Shown piece after piece: positions 1 through 8,431 of a DNA stretch of 64,000 nucleotides (position 1 is the first letter of the stretch; each line of letters starts with the position of its first letter). The notes below the pieces were generated by a model, which worked only from the letters and a program-made list of their open reading frames with translations, searched no databases and was not told where the DNA came from. The stretch comes from Fischerella sp. PCC 9431 (lineage in GTDB: Bacteria; Cyanobacteriota; Cyanobacteriia; Cyanobacteriales; Nostocaceae), in contig NZ_KE650771.1 of assembly GCF_000447295.1 (NCBI RefSeq), positions 3,297,964-3,361,963 on the forward strand, in the 5' to 3' direction. Both the position numbers and the translations under genes were made by a program.

Positions 1-66
1 GAGAATATTTTTGTTTTAATGGACAAGCAATCAAATAAAATCTGTTGAATTGCACAAAGTTTCAGG

Positions 67-759
67 TTGTTTGCTGTGTACAAAGGAACTTCATTGTTAT
101 TTAGTGTTCTCTTAATAGGAAGCATTGCTACAACAATGCCTTCAGTGACTCAGGCTCAGGTATTAGTGGTACAGCGCGAAAGCACTCAAGAAGTAAAAGA
201 CCTGTTAGAACAAGGACGCAGACTAGTAGAGACAGGCGATTATAGTGGTGCGATCGCTGTCTACCAACAAGCAGCAAAACTAGAGCCAAAAAATCCTTCG
301 ATCTATTCTGGCATAGGTTATTTGTATGCTTTACAAGGAAATTTTTCTGCTGCATTAATTGCTTATCGCCGGGCTGTAGCTCTTGATCCCAATAATAGTG
401 ATTATCAATATGCTTTGGGTTATATTAGTGGCAATTTAGGTGATAATAACGGAGCCAAAAACGCTTATCGTAAAGCAATACAGATAAACCGTGGTAATGT
501 CAATGCCTATATCGGTTTAGGCACTGTTCTAGTGCGATTGGGAGATTATACTAGTGCTCAATGGGCTTATGAAGAAGTAGTAAAACTTGCTCCCAAAAAT
601 CCCCAGGTTTATGAGTTACGGGGAACAATGTTAAAAAAACAAGGTAAAGCCAAAGAAGCGATCGCTATTTTTAGAAAAGCGCGTGATTTATACGAACAAC
701 AAGGTAAGTATGAAAGCGTCACTAGAATAGAAGCTACCCTACGCCAGTTAGGCGTCTAA
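67..759 (+). CDS. Secreted/periplasmic TPR-repeat protein
   Basis: The reading frame opens at a TTG (67), with an in-frame GTG at 76 as alternative; no clear Shine-Dalgarno decides between them. Residues 1-30 form a signal peptide (hydrophobic stretch LLFSVLLIGSIATT, likely cleavage near TQAQ). From residue 43 there are five consecutive 34-residue TPR units, with the usual small and aromatic positions (for example GDYSGAIAVYQQA and GNFSAALIAYRRA). TPRs are protein-interaction scaffolds, so a periplasmic adaptor role is inferred; no catalytic domain is present. The gene converges on the ABC ATPase gene, with only 2 bp between the stop codons. Confidence 0.85.
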   Translation: MFAVYKGTSLLFSVLLIGSIATTMPSVTQAQVLVVQRESTQEVKDLLEQGRRLVETGDYSGAIAVYQQAAKLEPKNPSIYSGIGYLYALQGNFSAALIAYRRAVALDPNNSDYQYALGYISGNLGDNNGAKNAYRKAIQINRGNVNAYIGLGTVLVRLGDYTSAQWAYEEVVKLAPKNPQVYELRGTMLKKQGKAKEAIAIFRKARDLYEQQGKYESVTRIEATLRQLGV

Positions 760-761
760 AA

Positions 762-1613
762 TCAATCTAATTGACGTCCAGTTAGTTCTACAAAAATATC
801 TTCTAAGTTTGAGGGACGTACCATTGTTCCTGTTTTATCTTGTAAGTTGTCTAAATAGTTGTTTGCTTCACCCAAGGTAGGAAAAAAGAGATATTCCCAA
901 CGATCTCCTACTTGTTTCATTACCAAGCCTTCACCATGAGTGGAGCGTAATTCTTGTAAAGTTCCTAACGAAATTAACTTGCCATTATCCATAATGCCGA
1001 TGCGATCGCACAAATATTCCACTTCTTCCATATAATGGGTCGTTAGCAACATCGTCATCCCTTGCTTATTTAAATCTTTAATAATTTCCCAAAGACGCCG
1101 CCTGGTTTGCGGATCTAGTCCTACAGTTGGTTCATCTAAGAATAAAATCTGAGGTTGGTGTAACAAAGCCCTAGCAATTTGCAATCGCCGCTTCATACCT
1201 CCAGACAAAGTTTTAACTAGATCATCACGTTTGGCAGTAAGTTCCACATAATCCAGCCATTGCTTAATAAAACGTTGTCGCTGGGGATTTGGAATGTGAT
1301 GTAGTTTACCATGCAGTTCCATGTTTTCCCAGACAGTTAAATCACCATCTACACTGGTTTGCTGTAACACTACACCTATACATTGCTTTGCCTGTGAGGG
1401 TTGGCGTATCACATCATACCCAAACACCTCAATATTTCCTTCCGTCGGTTTGGTAAGCGTGGTCAACATCCGAATCGTGGTAGACTTACCCGCACCATTA
1501 GGGCCAAGTAAACCAAACATTTCTCCTGTTGCAATCTCAAAAGAAAGATGATCAACGACGGGAGCTTTGTTGTAAATTTTACAGATATTTTCGAGAGAAA
1601 CAGCAACGGTCAT
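762..1613 (-). CDS. ABC transporter ATP-binding protein (DrrA/CcmA type)
   Basis: This is a single-domain ABC ATPase of 283 residues. Walker A is GPNGAGKST (37-45), the signature is LSGGM (136-140), Walker B is ILFLDEPT with D160/E161, and the switch histidine is H193 in TTHYMEE. The long C-terminal tail with EDIFVELTG is typical of DrrA-type exporters of drugs, polysaccharides or lipids. A partner permease would be expected, but none is adjacent on either side, so the transporter must be completed from elsewhere or the ATPase is an orphan. The substrate cannot be read from the sequence. Confidence 0.9.
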   Translation of the reverse strand: MTVAVSLENICKIYNKAPVVDHLSFEIATGEMFGLLGPNGAGKSTTIRMLTTLTKPTEGNIEVFGYDVIRQPSQAKQCIGVVLQQTSVDGDLTVWENMELHGKLHHIPNPQRQRFIKQWLDYVELTAKRDDLVKTLSGGMKRRLQIARALLHQPQILFLDEPTVGLDPQTRRRLWEIIKDLNKQGMTMLLTTHYMEEVEYLCDRIGIMDNGKLISLGTLQELRSTHGEGLVMKQVGDRWEYLFFPTLGEANNYLDNLQDKTGTMVRPSNLEDIFVELTGRQLD

Positions 1614-1861
1614 CGTGAGATTTCGATCTTGCTCTAATCGCGTAAAGTTTTATTAAGACTATTCATAATTGTAGGATAAGCGATGCCTAGCGTGCAAAAG
1701 CAGGTGTTAACTTGTGAGTGACTGAGCAATTTTTCCTATTTCTCTTAACAAAGTAAAAGCTTTTTTGTCAATCATCCATAAGAGTGATTTGTATCACAGC
1801 TATTCACTGGTAAAAAATGGCAATCTAACTCTGAGGTCTAAAAACTTACTTAGGATTGAAA

Positions 1862-2182
1862 ATGGTACATATACAATCCAGGCAAAATTTACTGCATACC
1901 TTAGAAGTTGGTAAATGTCAGGCAAAGATATACGAACTAGGAAACAAACTTGGTTTTGATGTTTTTCTATATAAGGAAGGCAAAATATTCCTCAAATTTT
2001 GGCTACCGACAGAAGAACAAGCATTAGATGATGCCAAAAGCGAATTGGAATTTTGGGCGGGTGAAAAAACACCGCAATTCAGTGTTGCTAAACTACGATT
2101 TCTATATCGACAATTTGCTAGCGATCGCTCTTTATCTGGTGAGGTTAGCGAGTTTCTAGATTGGCTGGAATCAAAAAAATAA
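1862..2182 (+). CDS. Small hypothetical protein
   Basis: A soluble acidic protein of about 106 residues that I do not recognise. The frame also opens at a TTG (1856), but ATG at 1862 is preferred: AGGA at 1853-1855 and nearby lies at normal spacing from this ATG and would touch the TTG. The N-terminal half alternates short strands (KIYELGNKLGFDVFLYKEGKIF is split here: KIYELGNKLG, then FDVFLYKEG). The C-terminal half looks helical and ends in FLDWLESKK. It stands alone between a divergent ABC ATPase gene and nadE, so context gives no function. Confidence 0.6.
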   Translation: MVHIQSRQNLLHTLEVGKCQAKIYELGNKLGFDVFLYKEGKIFLKFWLPTEEQALDDAKSELEFWAGEKTPQFSVAKLRFLYRQFASDRSLSGEVSEFLDWLESKK

Positions 2183-2387
2183 GCAGCATTCCAAAATACT
2201 GATTTTTGTACGTAATATTGTTTTGAAAATATTTTCTCAATTACTTTGTGACTTGTTGGTGAAAAATTTTTGAACCACTAAGACCCCAAGACACAAAGAG
2301 TTTTTATTTTTTTGGATAACAACTACTTAATAAATGGATACAGGTGGACGAACAATCCACCCTAGTTTTAAATCTCGAATAAGTATA

Positions 2388-4112
2388 TTACTCCTTCCAC
2401 AATGCCAAGGAAGGCGCAGGTATACTTTTTGACTGATAAACATTTTTCACAGCCAACCAATTACTAGCAATTGGCATTCGCCAACCAGTACCAAAAGCGC
2501 GATCTGTAATTTTTAATCCTGGGGGTGCTTGTCGCCGCTTGAATTCTGCCCTAGCTACCATTTTGATCACTTTATCAACAACGGCTACATCGTGTCCAGC
2601 ACTGACAATTTGGGCAGGTGATTGGTGATCTTGAATTAGGCGTTGCAGGATATCGTCAAGAATATCGTAAGAGGGTAGAGAATCTTGATCGACCTGACCT
2701 GGTTTAAGTTCGGCGCTAGGAGGTTTGGTAAGGACATTGTGAGGAATAATTTCGCTGTTGCGGTTTAACCAGCGACACAATGCATAAACACGGGTTTTGG
2801 GAACATCGGCTATGACTGCTAAACCACCGTTCATGTCACCGTAGAGAGTGCAGTAACCGACAGCCATTTCTGATTTGTTACCTGTTGAGAGGAGAAGATG
2901 ACCAAATTTATTAGAGATAGCCATCAATAAGTTACCGCGAATTCGAGATTGAATATTTTCTTCTGCGAGTCCAAACTCAGTATCAGCAAACAAATCTGCA
3001 AAGGTTTTGTCATATGCTTGCATTAAATCCCCGATGGGCAATGTATTAGTTTTGATTCCAAGATTCGCTGCCAATGCCAAAGCATCAGTGATAGAATGCT
3101 CAGAACTGTGGGGAGAAGGCATGAGAACACCGAGGACATTTTCTTTACTAAGTGCTGCTGTGGCGATCGCAGCTACAAGAGAAGAATCAATCCCACCACT
3201 CAAACCCAGAACTGCTTTAGTAAAACCACATTTACGGACATAATCTCGCACACCTAAAACTAAAGCTTGCCAAATTTCTTCTTCCTCACACTCACAATTG
3301 GGTGTAATCAAACCCAACTTTAAATCCCGTGCTTCTTGATCAAATTCAGTAATTGCTAAATCAGTCTCAAATCCACGCGATCGACAGATAATTTCACCGT
3401 GGCGGTTTAACGCAAAACTTCTGCCATCAAAAATTAAATCATCGTTGCCACCCACCTGGTTAGTATAAATTATCGGTTGGCGAAAACGTACTGCACTATG
3501 ACTGAGCATGGCTTCGCGGAACCTTTGTTTGCTAAGGGTGTAAGGTGAAGCAGACAAATTCACAATCAAATCCACACCCAAAATTGCTAAGTCAGCAATC
3601 GGGTTAACAGTGTAACTACGTTTGCCCCAAAATTCTTCATCGTTCCATAAATCTTCGCAAACAGTGACACCAATATTGACGTTATCGAGAGTGAAATAAT
3701 TTGCTTGCAAACCTGGTTCAAAATAGCGATGTTCATCAAAGACATCGTAACTAGGTAAAAGCCGCTTGTAAAAAATTTGTTTAACCTTACCACCTTCTAA
3801 CAAAGCTATACTATTAAATAAACTTTTGCCGCCGGTTTTTTTGGCTTGTAAATTTTCTTCTACAGTTCCGACTAATACTGCTAATTTAGGTGGTAAATCT
3901 CTAGCCAATTGTTGCAAGGTAATACCCATTGCTTCAATAAAACTGGGATTTAATAATAAATCCCGTGGAGGATAGCCACACAAAGATAGTTCTGGTGTCA
4001 ACAATAAACGCGCACCTTTTGCTACTGCTTGTTGTGCAGCCTCAAGGATTTTTTGAGCATTTTTTGGTAAATCACCAATAGTAGGATTAAGTTGAGCGAT
4101 CGCAATTTTCAT
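2388..4112 (-). CDS. nadE: Glutamine-dependent NAD+ synthetase
   Basis: NadE carries out the last step of NAD synthesis: ATP-dependent amidation of nicotinate adenine dinucleotide using ammonia from glutamine. The N-terminal nitrilase-type glutaminase has its Glu-Lys-Cys triad visible: TPELSLCGYPP (E41), FYKRLLP (K116) and VCEDLW (C152). The C-terminal synthetase domain has the PP-loop SGGIDSS (305-311). The ATG at 4112 is preferred over a TTG three codons upstream, because the family begins MKIAIAQLNP. It is the last gene of the pncB-nadD-nrtR-nadE operon, separated from nrtR by about 200 bp of repeats. Confidence 0.95.
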   Translation of the reverse strand: MKIAIAQLNPTIGDLPKNAQKILEAAQQAVAKGARLLLTPELSLCGYPPRDLLLNPSFIEAMGITLQQLARDLPPKLAVLVGTVEENLQAKKTGGKSLFNSIALLEGGKVKQIFYKRLLPSYDVFDEHRYFEPGLQANYFTLDNVNIGVTVCEDLWNDEEFWGKRSYTVNPIADLAILGVDLIVNLSASPYTLSKQRFREAMLSHSAVRFRQPIIYTNQVGGNDDLIFDGRSFALNRHGEIICRSRGFETDLAITEFDQEARDLKLGLITPNCECEEEEIWQALVLGVRDYVRKCGFTKAVLGLSGGIDSSLVAAIATAALSKENVLGVLMPSPHSSEHSITDALALAANLGIKTNTLPIGDLMQAYDKTFADLFADTEFGLAEENIQSRIRGNLLMAISNKFGHLLLSTGNKSEMAVGYCTLYGDMNGGLAVIADVPKTRVYALCRWLNRNSEIIPHNVLTKPPSAELKPGQVDQDSLPSYDILDDILQRLIQDHQSPAQIVSAGHDVAVVDKVIKMVARAEFKRRQAPPGLKITDRAFGTGWRMPIASNWLAVKNVYQSKSIPAPSLALWKE

Positions 4113-4144
4113 AATAGTCAATAGTCATTTGTCATTTGTCATTA

Positions 4145-4277
4145 GTACAGACGCGATTATACTCTTACCTTGAAGCCGCTCTGACGAGCGTCTACGTGTC
4201 TGTACAATAGTCATTAGTAGAGACGCAATTATACTCTTACCTTGAAGTCGCTCTTACGAGCGTCTACGCGTCTATAC
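4145..4277. repeat. Tandem pair of 61-bp palindromic repeats inside the NAD operon
   Basis: Two direct copies, 4145-4205 and 4217-4277 (72-bp period), each begin with a GTA-GAGACGC type arm and end with the complementary CGTCT-TAC arm, so each could fold into a long hairpin. The core (AGCCGCTCT.ACGAGCGTCTACG) matches the interior of the MITEs at 10993-11149 and 14613-14748. The copies differ by several substitutions. They lie between nrtR and nadE in the transcribed direction. Confidence 0.85.
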
Positions 4278-4326
4278 AATAGTCATTAGTTCAGAATTCA
4301 AAAATTAAACCTTCTGCCTTCTGCCA

Positions 4327-5073
4327 TTAAATAAAAACCAATGGTTTATCCTTAAAAGGAGCAAATGCTTCTGCATCAAATCGATATAAACTAGCTGGAC
4401 GCCCTGCACCTCGTGATACTTTAATACCTGTATCGCATAAAAATCCTAACTTGAGTAACCGCGCCCGGAAATTAGAATAATCAGAAAAATTCTCTCCTAA
4501 AACGGTAGTGTACAACTGATATAAATCATTTAAAGTAAATGTTTCTGGCAAAACTTCAAAAGCTACCGGGCTGTACTCTAATTTATTTTTTAAACGTCTG
4601 TGTCCGTATGCCAAAATTTCATTATGGTCAAAGGCTAATTGTGGAACTCGTTTGACTGGATACCAAGCGATACCAGCAACTTTGTCAGCAATTAATTCGG
4701 CTTCTTCATATCGCACCAAAGCAAAGTAACTGACACTGAGATAACGTACTCCATAACTATCGGTTGCTTCTCTGGGGTCACGCCTGGGTCCACCAAAACT
4801 ATATAATTGCTCTAAATAAAGATTATTGACCTTAATTTTTTCAGCTAAAATGCGGTAGGCTGCGTCTTCTAAGGATTCGCCTCGACGTACTAAAGTACCT
4901 GGAAGACCCCAATAATTTACATAGGGTTCCTGTTGGCGCATGATTAGTAGTACTAGGAGTCGGTTTTGAGCAGTATCTACTGAAAAAATTACATTGTCAA
5001 CACCAACTTTGAAATCAGCCAAAGGTTGTTGATTTAGCGTATCTGCAAGCTTTTTTTGGATGCGTCCTGGCAT
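4327..5073 (-). CDS. nrtR: NrtR-type Nudix-related repressor of NAD metabolism
   Basis: The N-terminal Nudix-like domain (about residues 20-150) is followed by a winged-helix DNA-binding domain (about 165-240, including LNDLYQLYTTVLGE and GRPASLYRF). This is the architecture of NrtR regulators, which sense ADP-ribose or related NAD breakdown products and repress NAD genes. The Nudix box is degenerate: where hydrolases have RExxEE, this protein has RILAEK, so catalysis is unlikely. The start overlaps the 3' end of nadD by 40 bp, suggesting translational coupling. The candidate operator is at 7084-7106, upstream of pncB. A catalytic ADP-ribose pyrophosphatase is less likely given the box and the HTH. 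Confidence 0.85.
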   Translation of the reverse strand: MPGRIQKKLADTLNQQPLADFKVGVDNVIFSVDTAQNRLLVLLIMRQQEPYVNYWGLPGTLVRRGESLEDAAYRILAEKIKVNNLYLEQLYSFGGPRRDPREATDSYGVRYLSVSYFALVRYEEAELIADKVAGIAWYPVKRVPQLAFDHNEILAYGHRRLKNKLEYSPVAFEVLPETFTLNDLYQLYTTVLGENFSDYSNFRARLLKLGFLCDTGIKVSRGAGRPASLYRFDAEAFAPFKDKPLVFI

Positions 5074-5645
5074 TTGTACAAATGCTGTTGATGAATATAG
5101 TCAATTACAGGGGTTGTGAGAGCTTCGGGGTCTCCATTGTTACGATAAGCTGTAGAGGATACATCTGGAGCATCTAACTCAGCGATCGCTATTTTGGCTC
5201 CGAGATCTTCTACAGTCTGTAAACTGGATTGATCTATCATATATCCCGGTCGTGGTACAACCAAAAGTTGGACTTGGTGTAACAAATCTTCAACCCGATA
5301 CCAGCGTGGTAGTTGAGAAACTAAATCTGAACCGATTACTAGAGTAAATTCGGTTTCTGTTCCCCAACGCTGCTTGGCTTTATCCAAAGTTTCTAAAGTT
5401 CTGAAACTGCTGAGTTCTTGTTCCAGACTAATATTATGCCGAGGTGAATGTATCTCATCTATGAGTAGATGTAACATTGCTACCCGATGCTGCAAAAGAG
5501 TTTGATGGGATTTAAAAGGATTATCAGCCGCCCAAATGACTACACGATCATAATGCTGTGACAACCATTTGATAATCGCTTGATGTCCAGCAGTTGGTGG
5601 ATCAGCACTAGTTCCAAATAAGGCTATTTTCATGTTATTTGTCAT
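5034..5645 (-). CDS. nadD: Nicotinate/nicotinamide mononucleotide adenylyltransferase
   Basis: The enzyme joins nicotinate mononucleotide to ATP, giving deamido-NAD. The N-terminus carries the nucleotidyltransferase signature (GTSADPPTAGH, an HxGH-like T-A-G-H motif), and the C-terminal part has DVSSTAYR, the SSTxxR motif that binds ATP phosphates. Two ATGs are close together; the second (5633) gives the family-like start MKIALFGTSADP and may be the real one. It lies 23 bp after pncB and overlaps nrtR by 40 bp, placing it firmly in the NAD operon. Confidence 0.9.
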   Translation of the reverse strand: MTNNMKIALFGTSADPPTAGHQAIIKWLSQHYDRVVIWAADNPFKSHQTLLQHRVAMLHLLIDEIHSPRHNISLEQELSSFRTLETLDKAKQRWGTETEFTLVIGSDLVSQLPRWYRVEDLLHQVQLLVVPRPGYMIDQSSLQTVEDLGAKIAIAELDAPDVSSTAYRNNGDPEALTTPVIDYIHQQHLYKCQDASKKSLQIR

Positions 5646-5668
5646 TGGTAATTTGTCATTGGTACTAG

Positions 5669-7051
5669 TTAATAACTACTAACCACTACTGATTTTTTCT
5701 GTGTTTCTTCTGTCAAATTATGTAATTTTTCAGATAATTTCATTTGTACTGATAAAGGATTTTCTAAATATCGAGTTTGTTCGGGTAAACTTGCTACAGA
5801 AGCGGCGGTACGCTGGCGAATTGTTGCTAAGTTTTCTGGTGGTTGCATCCGTTTTCCTGCTTGCATGAATAGTTGCAATAAAGGTAGTCCTCCCAAATTA
5901 TTTTCATCAGCTAATCCCAAAAAATCTGTTTTCACTTTACCTGCTACGGTAGAACGAAAAACTTGTTTGCGTCCTGGGTAAGTCATTTTACCACTCGATT
6001 CTTTCATTACCGGAATGCCATTAATCTCTACTAATTTATAGACTCCGTTTACAGGTTTTCCTGTTACAAGTTTGGTTCCTATGCCATAACTATCAATTTC
6101 AGCACCCGCATTTTTTAAAGATAAAATTTCTTGTTCATCCAAGTCGCCACTAGCAACTATTGATACATCTGGTAGAAGCGATCGCACTTTTTTTGATAAT
6201 CCTACTAAATTACCAGAGTCTAACCTCACCCCAGTCAATCTCATTTTTCCAGAGTTGACTTTTCCAGATAATCGTTCCGCAGCAGCAATTGTATCGTAAG
6301 TATCAATTAACAAGGTTGCACCTGGAAAATATTGTTGAAATGCAGCAAAAGCTTGATCCTCACTACCTTCGGTTGCTGTCAGCGCCATCACCAAAGCGTG
6401 TGCCATCGTACCACTTGGCTTTTCACCTAGTTGTAGCGCTGCTAACACGTTGGATGTCGCATCAAAACCAGCTGCCAATGCAGCCCTTGCTGCCCACAAC
6501 GCCCCTTGGGGACTAAACGCCCGTCGAGTACCAAATTCCAACAAATTCGCTTGTTCACCTGCCACATCGCGCATTCTCGCAGCCCTTGTGGCAATTAATG
6601 TTTGGTAGTTGAGGGTGTTAAGTAGATAAGTTTCCACAAGTTGTGCTTGCCATAAGGGTGCTTCTACCCGTAACAGTGGTTGATTGGCAAACACTGCTGT
6701 ACCTTCTGGTACAGCCCAGACATCTCCGCTAAAACTTCCTGATTCTAGCAGTGACCAAAAGTTTTTTGGTGCATGAGCAAAAATTCCCGTTGAACGCAAA
6801 GCTTCTATATGAGTGGAAGTAAAGCGAAATTTTTCTAAATATTCCAACGCCTGGGCTAACCCCATAGCGATTAAATAGCCAAAATCCTTTGGTAATTTTC
6901 TCACAAATAACTCAAAGCTTGCTTGTTGTTGTTCTACACCTTCACCAGCGTAACAAGCTGCCATTGTCAACTGGTAAAGGTCTGTCAGTAAGCTGTAATC
7001 TTCTGCACGCGGAATTAATTCTTGGCTCAATGTCCCTGGGTAACACGTCAT
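5669..7051 (-). CDS. pncB: Nicotinate phosphoribosyltransferase
   Basis: PncB salvages nicotinate by converting it with PRPP to nicotinate mononucleotide, the substrate of the next gene product NadD. Recognisable parts are the N-terminal SLLTDLYQLTMAACY, the SGTMAHALVMA segment with the phosphorylatable histidine, and the PRPP/phosphate-site region TGVRLDSGNL. The length (460 residues) is normal for the family. It is the first gene of the operon, with a 23-bp palindrome ending 33 bp upstream of its ATG. Confidence 0.94.
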   Translation of the reverse strand: MTCYPGTLSQELIPRAEDYSLLTDLYQLTMAACYAGEGVEQQQASFELFVRKLPKDFGYLIAMGLAQALEYLEKFRFTSTHIEALRSTGIFAHAPKNFWSLLESGSFSGDVWAVPEGTAVFANQPLLRVEAPLWQAQLVETYLLNTLNYQTLIATRAARMRDVAGEQANLLEFGTRRAFSPQGALWAARAALAAGFDATSNVLAALQLGEKPSGTMAHALVMALTATEGSEDQAFAAFQQYFPGATLLIDTYDTIAAAERLSGKVNSGKMRLTGVRLDSGNLVGLSKKVRSLLPDVSIVASGDLDEQEILSLKNAGAEIDSYGIGTKLVTGKPVNGVYKLVEINGIPVMKESSGKMTYPGRKQVFRSTVAGKVKTDFLGLADENNLGGLPLLQLFMQAGKRMQPPENLATIRQRTAASVASLPEQTRYLENPLSVQMKLSEKLHNLTEETQKKSVVVSSY

Positions 7052-7083
7052 GCGATCGCCCCCATTTTTAGATACTTCTTTAT

Positions 7084-7106
7084 TTTATGGTAATTTTCAC
7101 CATAAA
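7084..7106 (-). promoter_or_regulatory. Candidate NrtR operator upstream of pncB
   Basis: A perfect inverted repeat, TTTATGGT-N7-ACCATAAA, starts 33 bp upstream of the pncB ATG. NrtR-type regulators are known to bind palindromes of about this size ahead of NAD genes, and nrtR lies in the same operon, so autoregulation of the whole unit is the natural inference. Binding itself is not shown by sequence. Confidence 0.7.
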
Positions 7107-7258
7107 TAATGTCAATCACTAAACACAGATTCTTTGACAAAGTCAGAAATCAAGGATTTCAAGAGATGAATAATATATTTTTCGGTGAGTAATTTAATTT
7201 TTCATAATAGTTGTAATTAATATATAGGCTAGAAATTCATAAAATTTTAAATATGTAA

Positions 7259-7284
7259 AGCCGCCTCCCACTTGGAAGACGGCT
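7259..7284 (-). terminator. Hairpin, probable terminator downstream of the CsbD-like gene
   Basis: Read on the minus strand, AGCCGTCTTCC and GGGAGGCGGCT form an 11-bp stem (two G-U pairs) around an AAGT loop, followed by TTTACATA. On the plus strand the same G-U positions become A-C mismatches, so the structure favours minus-strand RNA. The T-run is short, so termination strength is uncertain. Confidence 0.6.
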
Positions 7285-7295
7285 GAATTGGGGTC

Positions 7296-7330
7296 TATGC
7301 ATTAGTTTATGTTCAGAAAACTAATGCATA
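7296..7330. repeat. 13-bp perfect inverted repeat
   Basis: TATGCATTAGTTT at 7296-7308 is repeated in inverse at 7318-7330 with a 9-nt loop. It begins about 38 bp beyond the stop codon of the CsbD-like gene and precedes the hairpin at 7259-7284, so the two structures may act together at the mRNA 3' end. There is no T-run next to it. Confidence 0.7.
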
Positions 7331-7367
7331 AACTTATTTATTTACTTTTGCTGCTGTGAATTTAAGA

Positions 7368-7550
7368 TTAGTCAAGATTTTTCTTGATATTGTCTTTGAC
7401 GTCTTCTACAGAGTGACGTACTTCACTTTCTGCTTGCTTGGCTTTACCTTCAGCTTTATCTTCTGGGTCTCCAGTGACATTTCCTAAAGCTTCTTGAGCC
7501 TTACCTTCTACATTTTTAGCTGTAGCTTTTGCTCTATCTTCTAAACTCAT
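7368..7550 (-). CDS. CsbD-like stress protein
   Basis: A 60-residue, highly charged, helical protein: start MSLEDRAKATAKNVEGKAQE, then a GNVTGDPEDKAEGKAKQAE segment and a C-terminal VKDNIKKNLD. This is the pattern of the CsbD family (general stress-induced small proteins of unknown biochemical role). A good Shine-Dalgarno (AAGGAG) lies about 7 nt before the ATG. It is monocistronic, with hairpins downstream. Confidence 0.9.
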   Translation of the reverse strand: MSLEDRAKATAKNVEGKAQEALGNVTGDPEDKAEGKAKQAESEVRHSVEDVKDNIKKNLD

Positions 7551-7910
7551 AATTCAGTCTCCTTATATCATATAAACTTTTTTTTTCAAAGTCATCGCAA
7601 AGTGATGAATAACTTTGATTTGTTTAGCTTTGATGTTTATAAATTAGCGTAATTATTATGCTTGAGCCTTCTTTCTACAGGTATATTAGTTACTCTATAG
7701 AAAGAGAGAGGATAAATATATTAGTTATATTAGTAATTCTTGAGGGATCAATAAATAACTATCATTAATCCATTAAAAACTAATTAATTTAAATCTCATT
7801 GTTTGTTTATAGTGAGAACTTTAGTCCTTATTCTGAGGACTCAAGTCCTTACTACAAACTTAATAGAGAGTATTTACAATTAAGTTCATGAACCAAATCG
7901 GATTCCTATA
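7551..7910. other. AT-rich intergenic region with a small nested inverted repeat
   Basis: No gene is seen. At about 7811-7859 the segments AGTCCT, GAGGACT and AGTCCTTACTAC form overlapping inverted repeats (GTCCT/AGGAC), which look like a short dispersed repeat. The rest is AT-rich and probably holds the promoter of the CsbD-like gene. Confidence 0.5.
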
Positions 7911-7939
7911 AAAAACCCGGCTTTGTAATAAACCGGGTT
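7911..7939 (-). terminator. Rho-independent terminator of the 19-residue repeat protein gene
   Basis: On the minus strand AACCCGG pairs with CCGGGTT around a 12-nt loop and is followed by a run of T (TTTTTATAGG context). It starts about 34 bp past the stop codon at 7973. Confidence 0.8.
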
Positions 7940-7972
7940 AATTAATTAAATTATATGTAATTGTTATTTTCA

Positions 7973-8431
7973 CTAATCCAAATAACCCATCAAAAATTCG
8001 GAATCATCAATAGTATTTGATGCTACTGGACGATTACCCATTACAGAATAGGTTTCAGAAACTACCAGAGAACTAGAAGCGATAGGACGAATTCCAGATA
8101 AGTTCATTGTATCAACTACATGCATTGTGTTTGCGGCAATGGGACGCAAACCCATAATGTTCATTGTTTCTACGACTTGCAAGCTACTTGTACCAATGGG
8201 CCGTACTCCAGCAATCGAGAGTGTCTCTGCTACTTGCAAATCACTAGCAGCAATGGGACGTACGCCAGCAATAGCAAGTGTATCAGTGACTTCTAGTTTA
8301 TCGGACGAGTTTGCTTGCTCTGTATTTGAGTTTTCAACTTTGTTATTTTCGACTTCCACTGTAGTTTCCCCCTTCAATTTGGCACGCTTTTGGCGAGGAC
8401 TTACGGCCTTACCATTGCTGCTGACAGCCAT
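7973..8431 (-). CDS. Protein of five tandem 19-residue repeats, unknown function
   Basis: I do not recognise this protein. Residues 1-45 are polar and basic then acidic (SPRQKRAKLKGE, then many N/E/S). Residues 46-140 are five contiguous 19-residue repeats of the form LxVxETxxIxGxRPIxxSx: starts at 46, 65, 84, 103 and 122. GxRP[IV] is invariant. A degenerate tail (IDDSEFLMGYLD) closes the protein. There is no signal peptide, no membrane segment and no cysteine. The start MAVSSNGK has an AGAGG upstream. A dedicated terminator (7911-7939) follows. A structural or precursor-like repeat protein is possible but unproven. Confidence 0.75.
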   Translation of the reverse strand: MAVSSNGKAVSPRQKRAKLKGETTVEVENNKVENSNTEQANSSDKLEVTDTLAIAGVRPIAASDLQVAETLSIAGVRPIGTSSLQVVETMNIMGLRPIAANTMHVVDTMNLSGIRPIASSSLVVSETYSVMGNRPVASNTIDDSEFLMGYLD

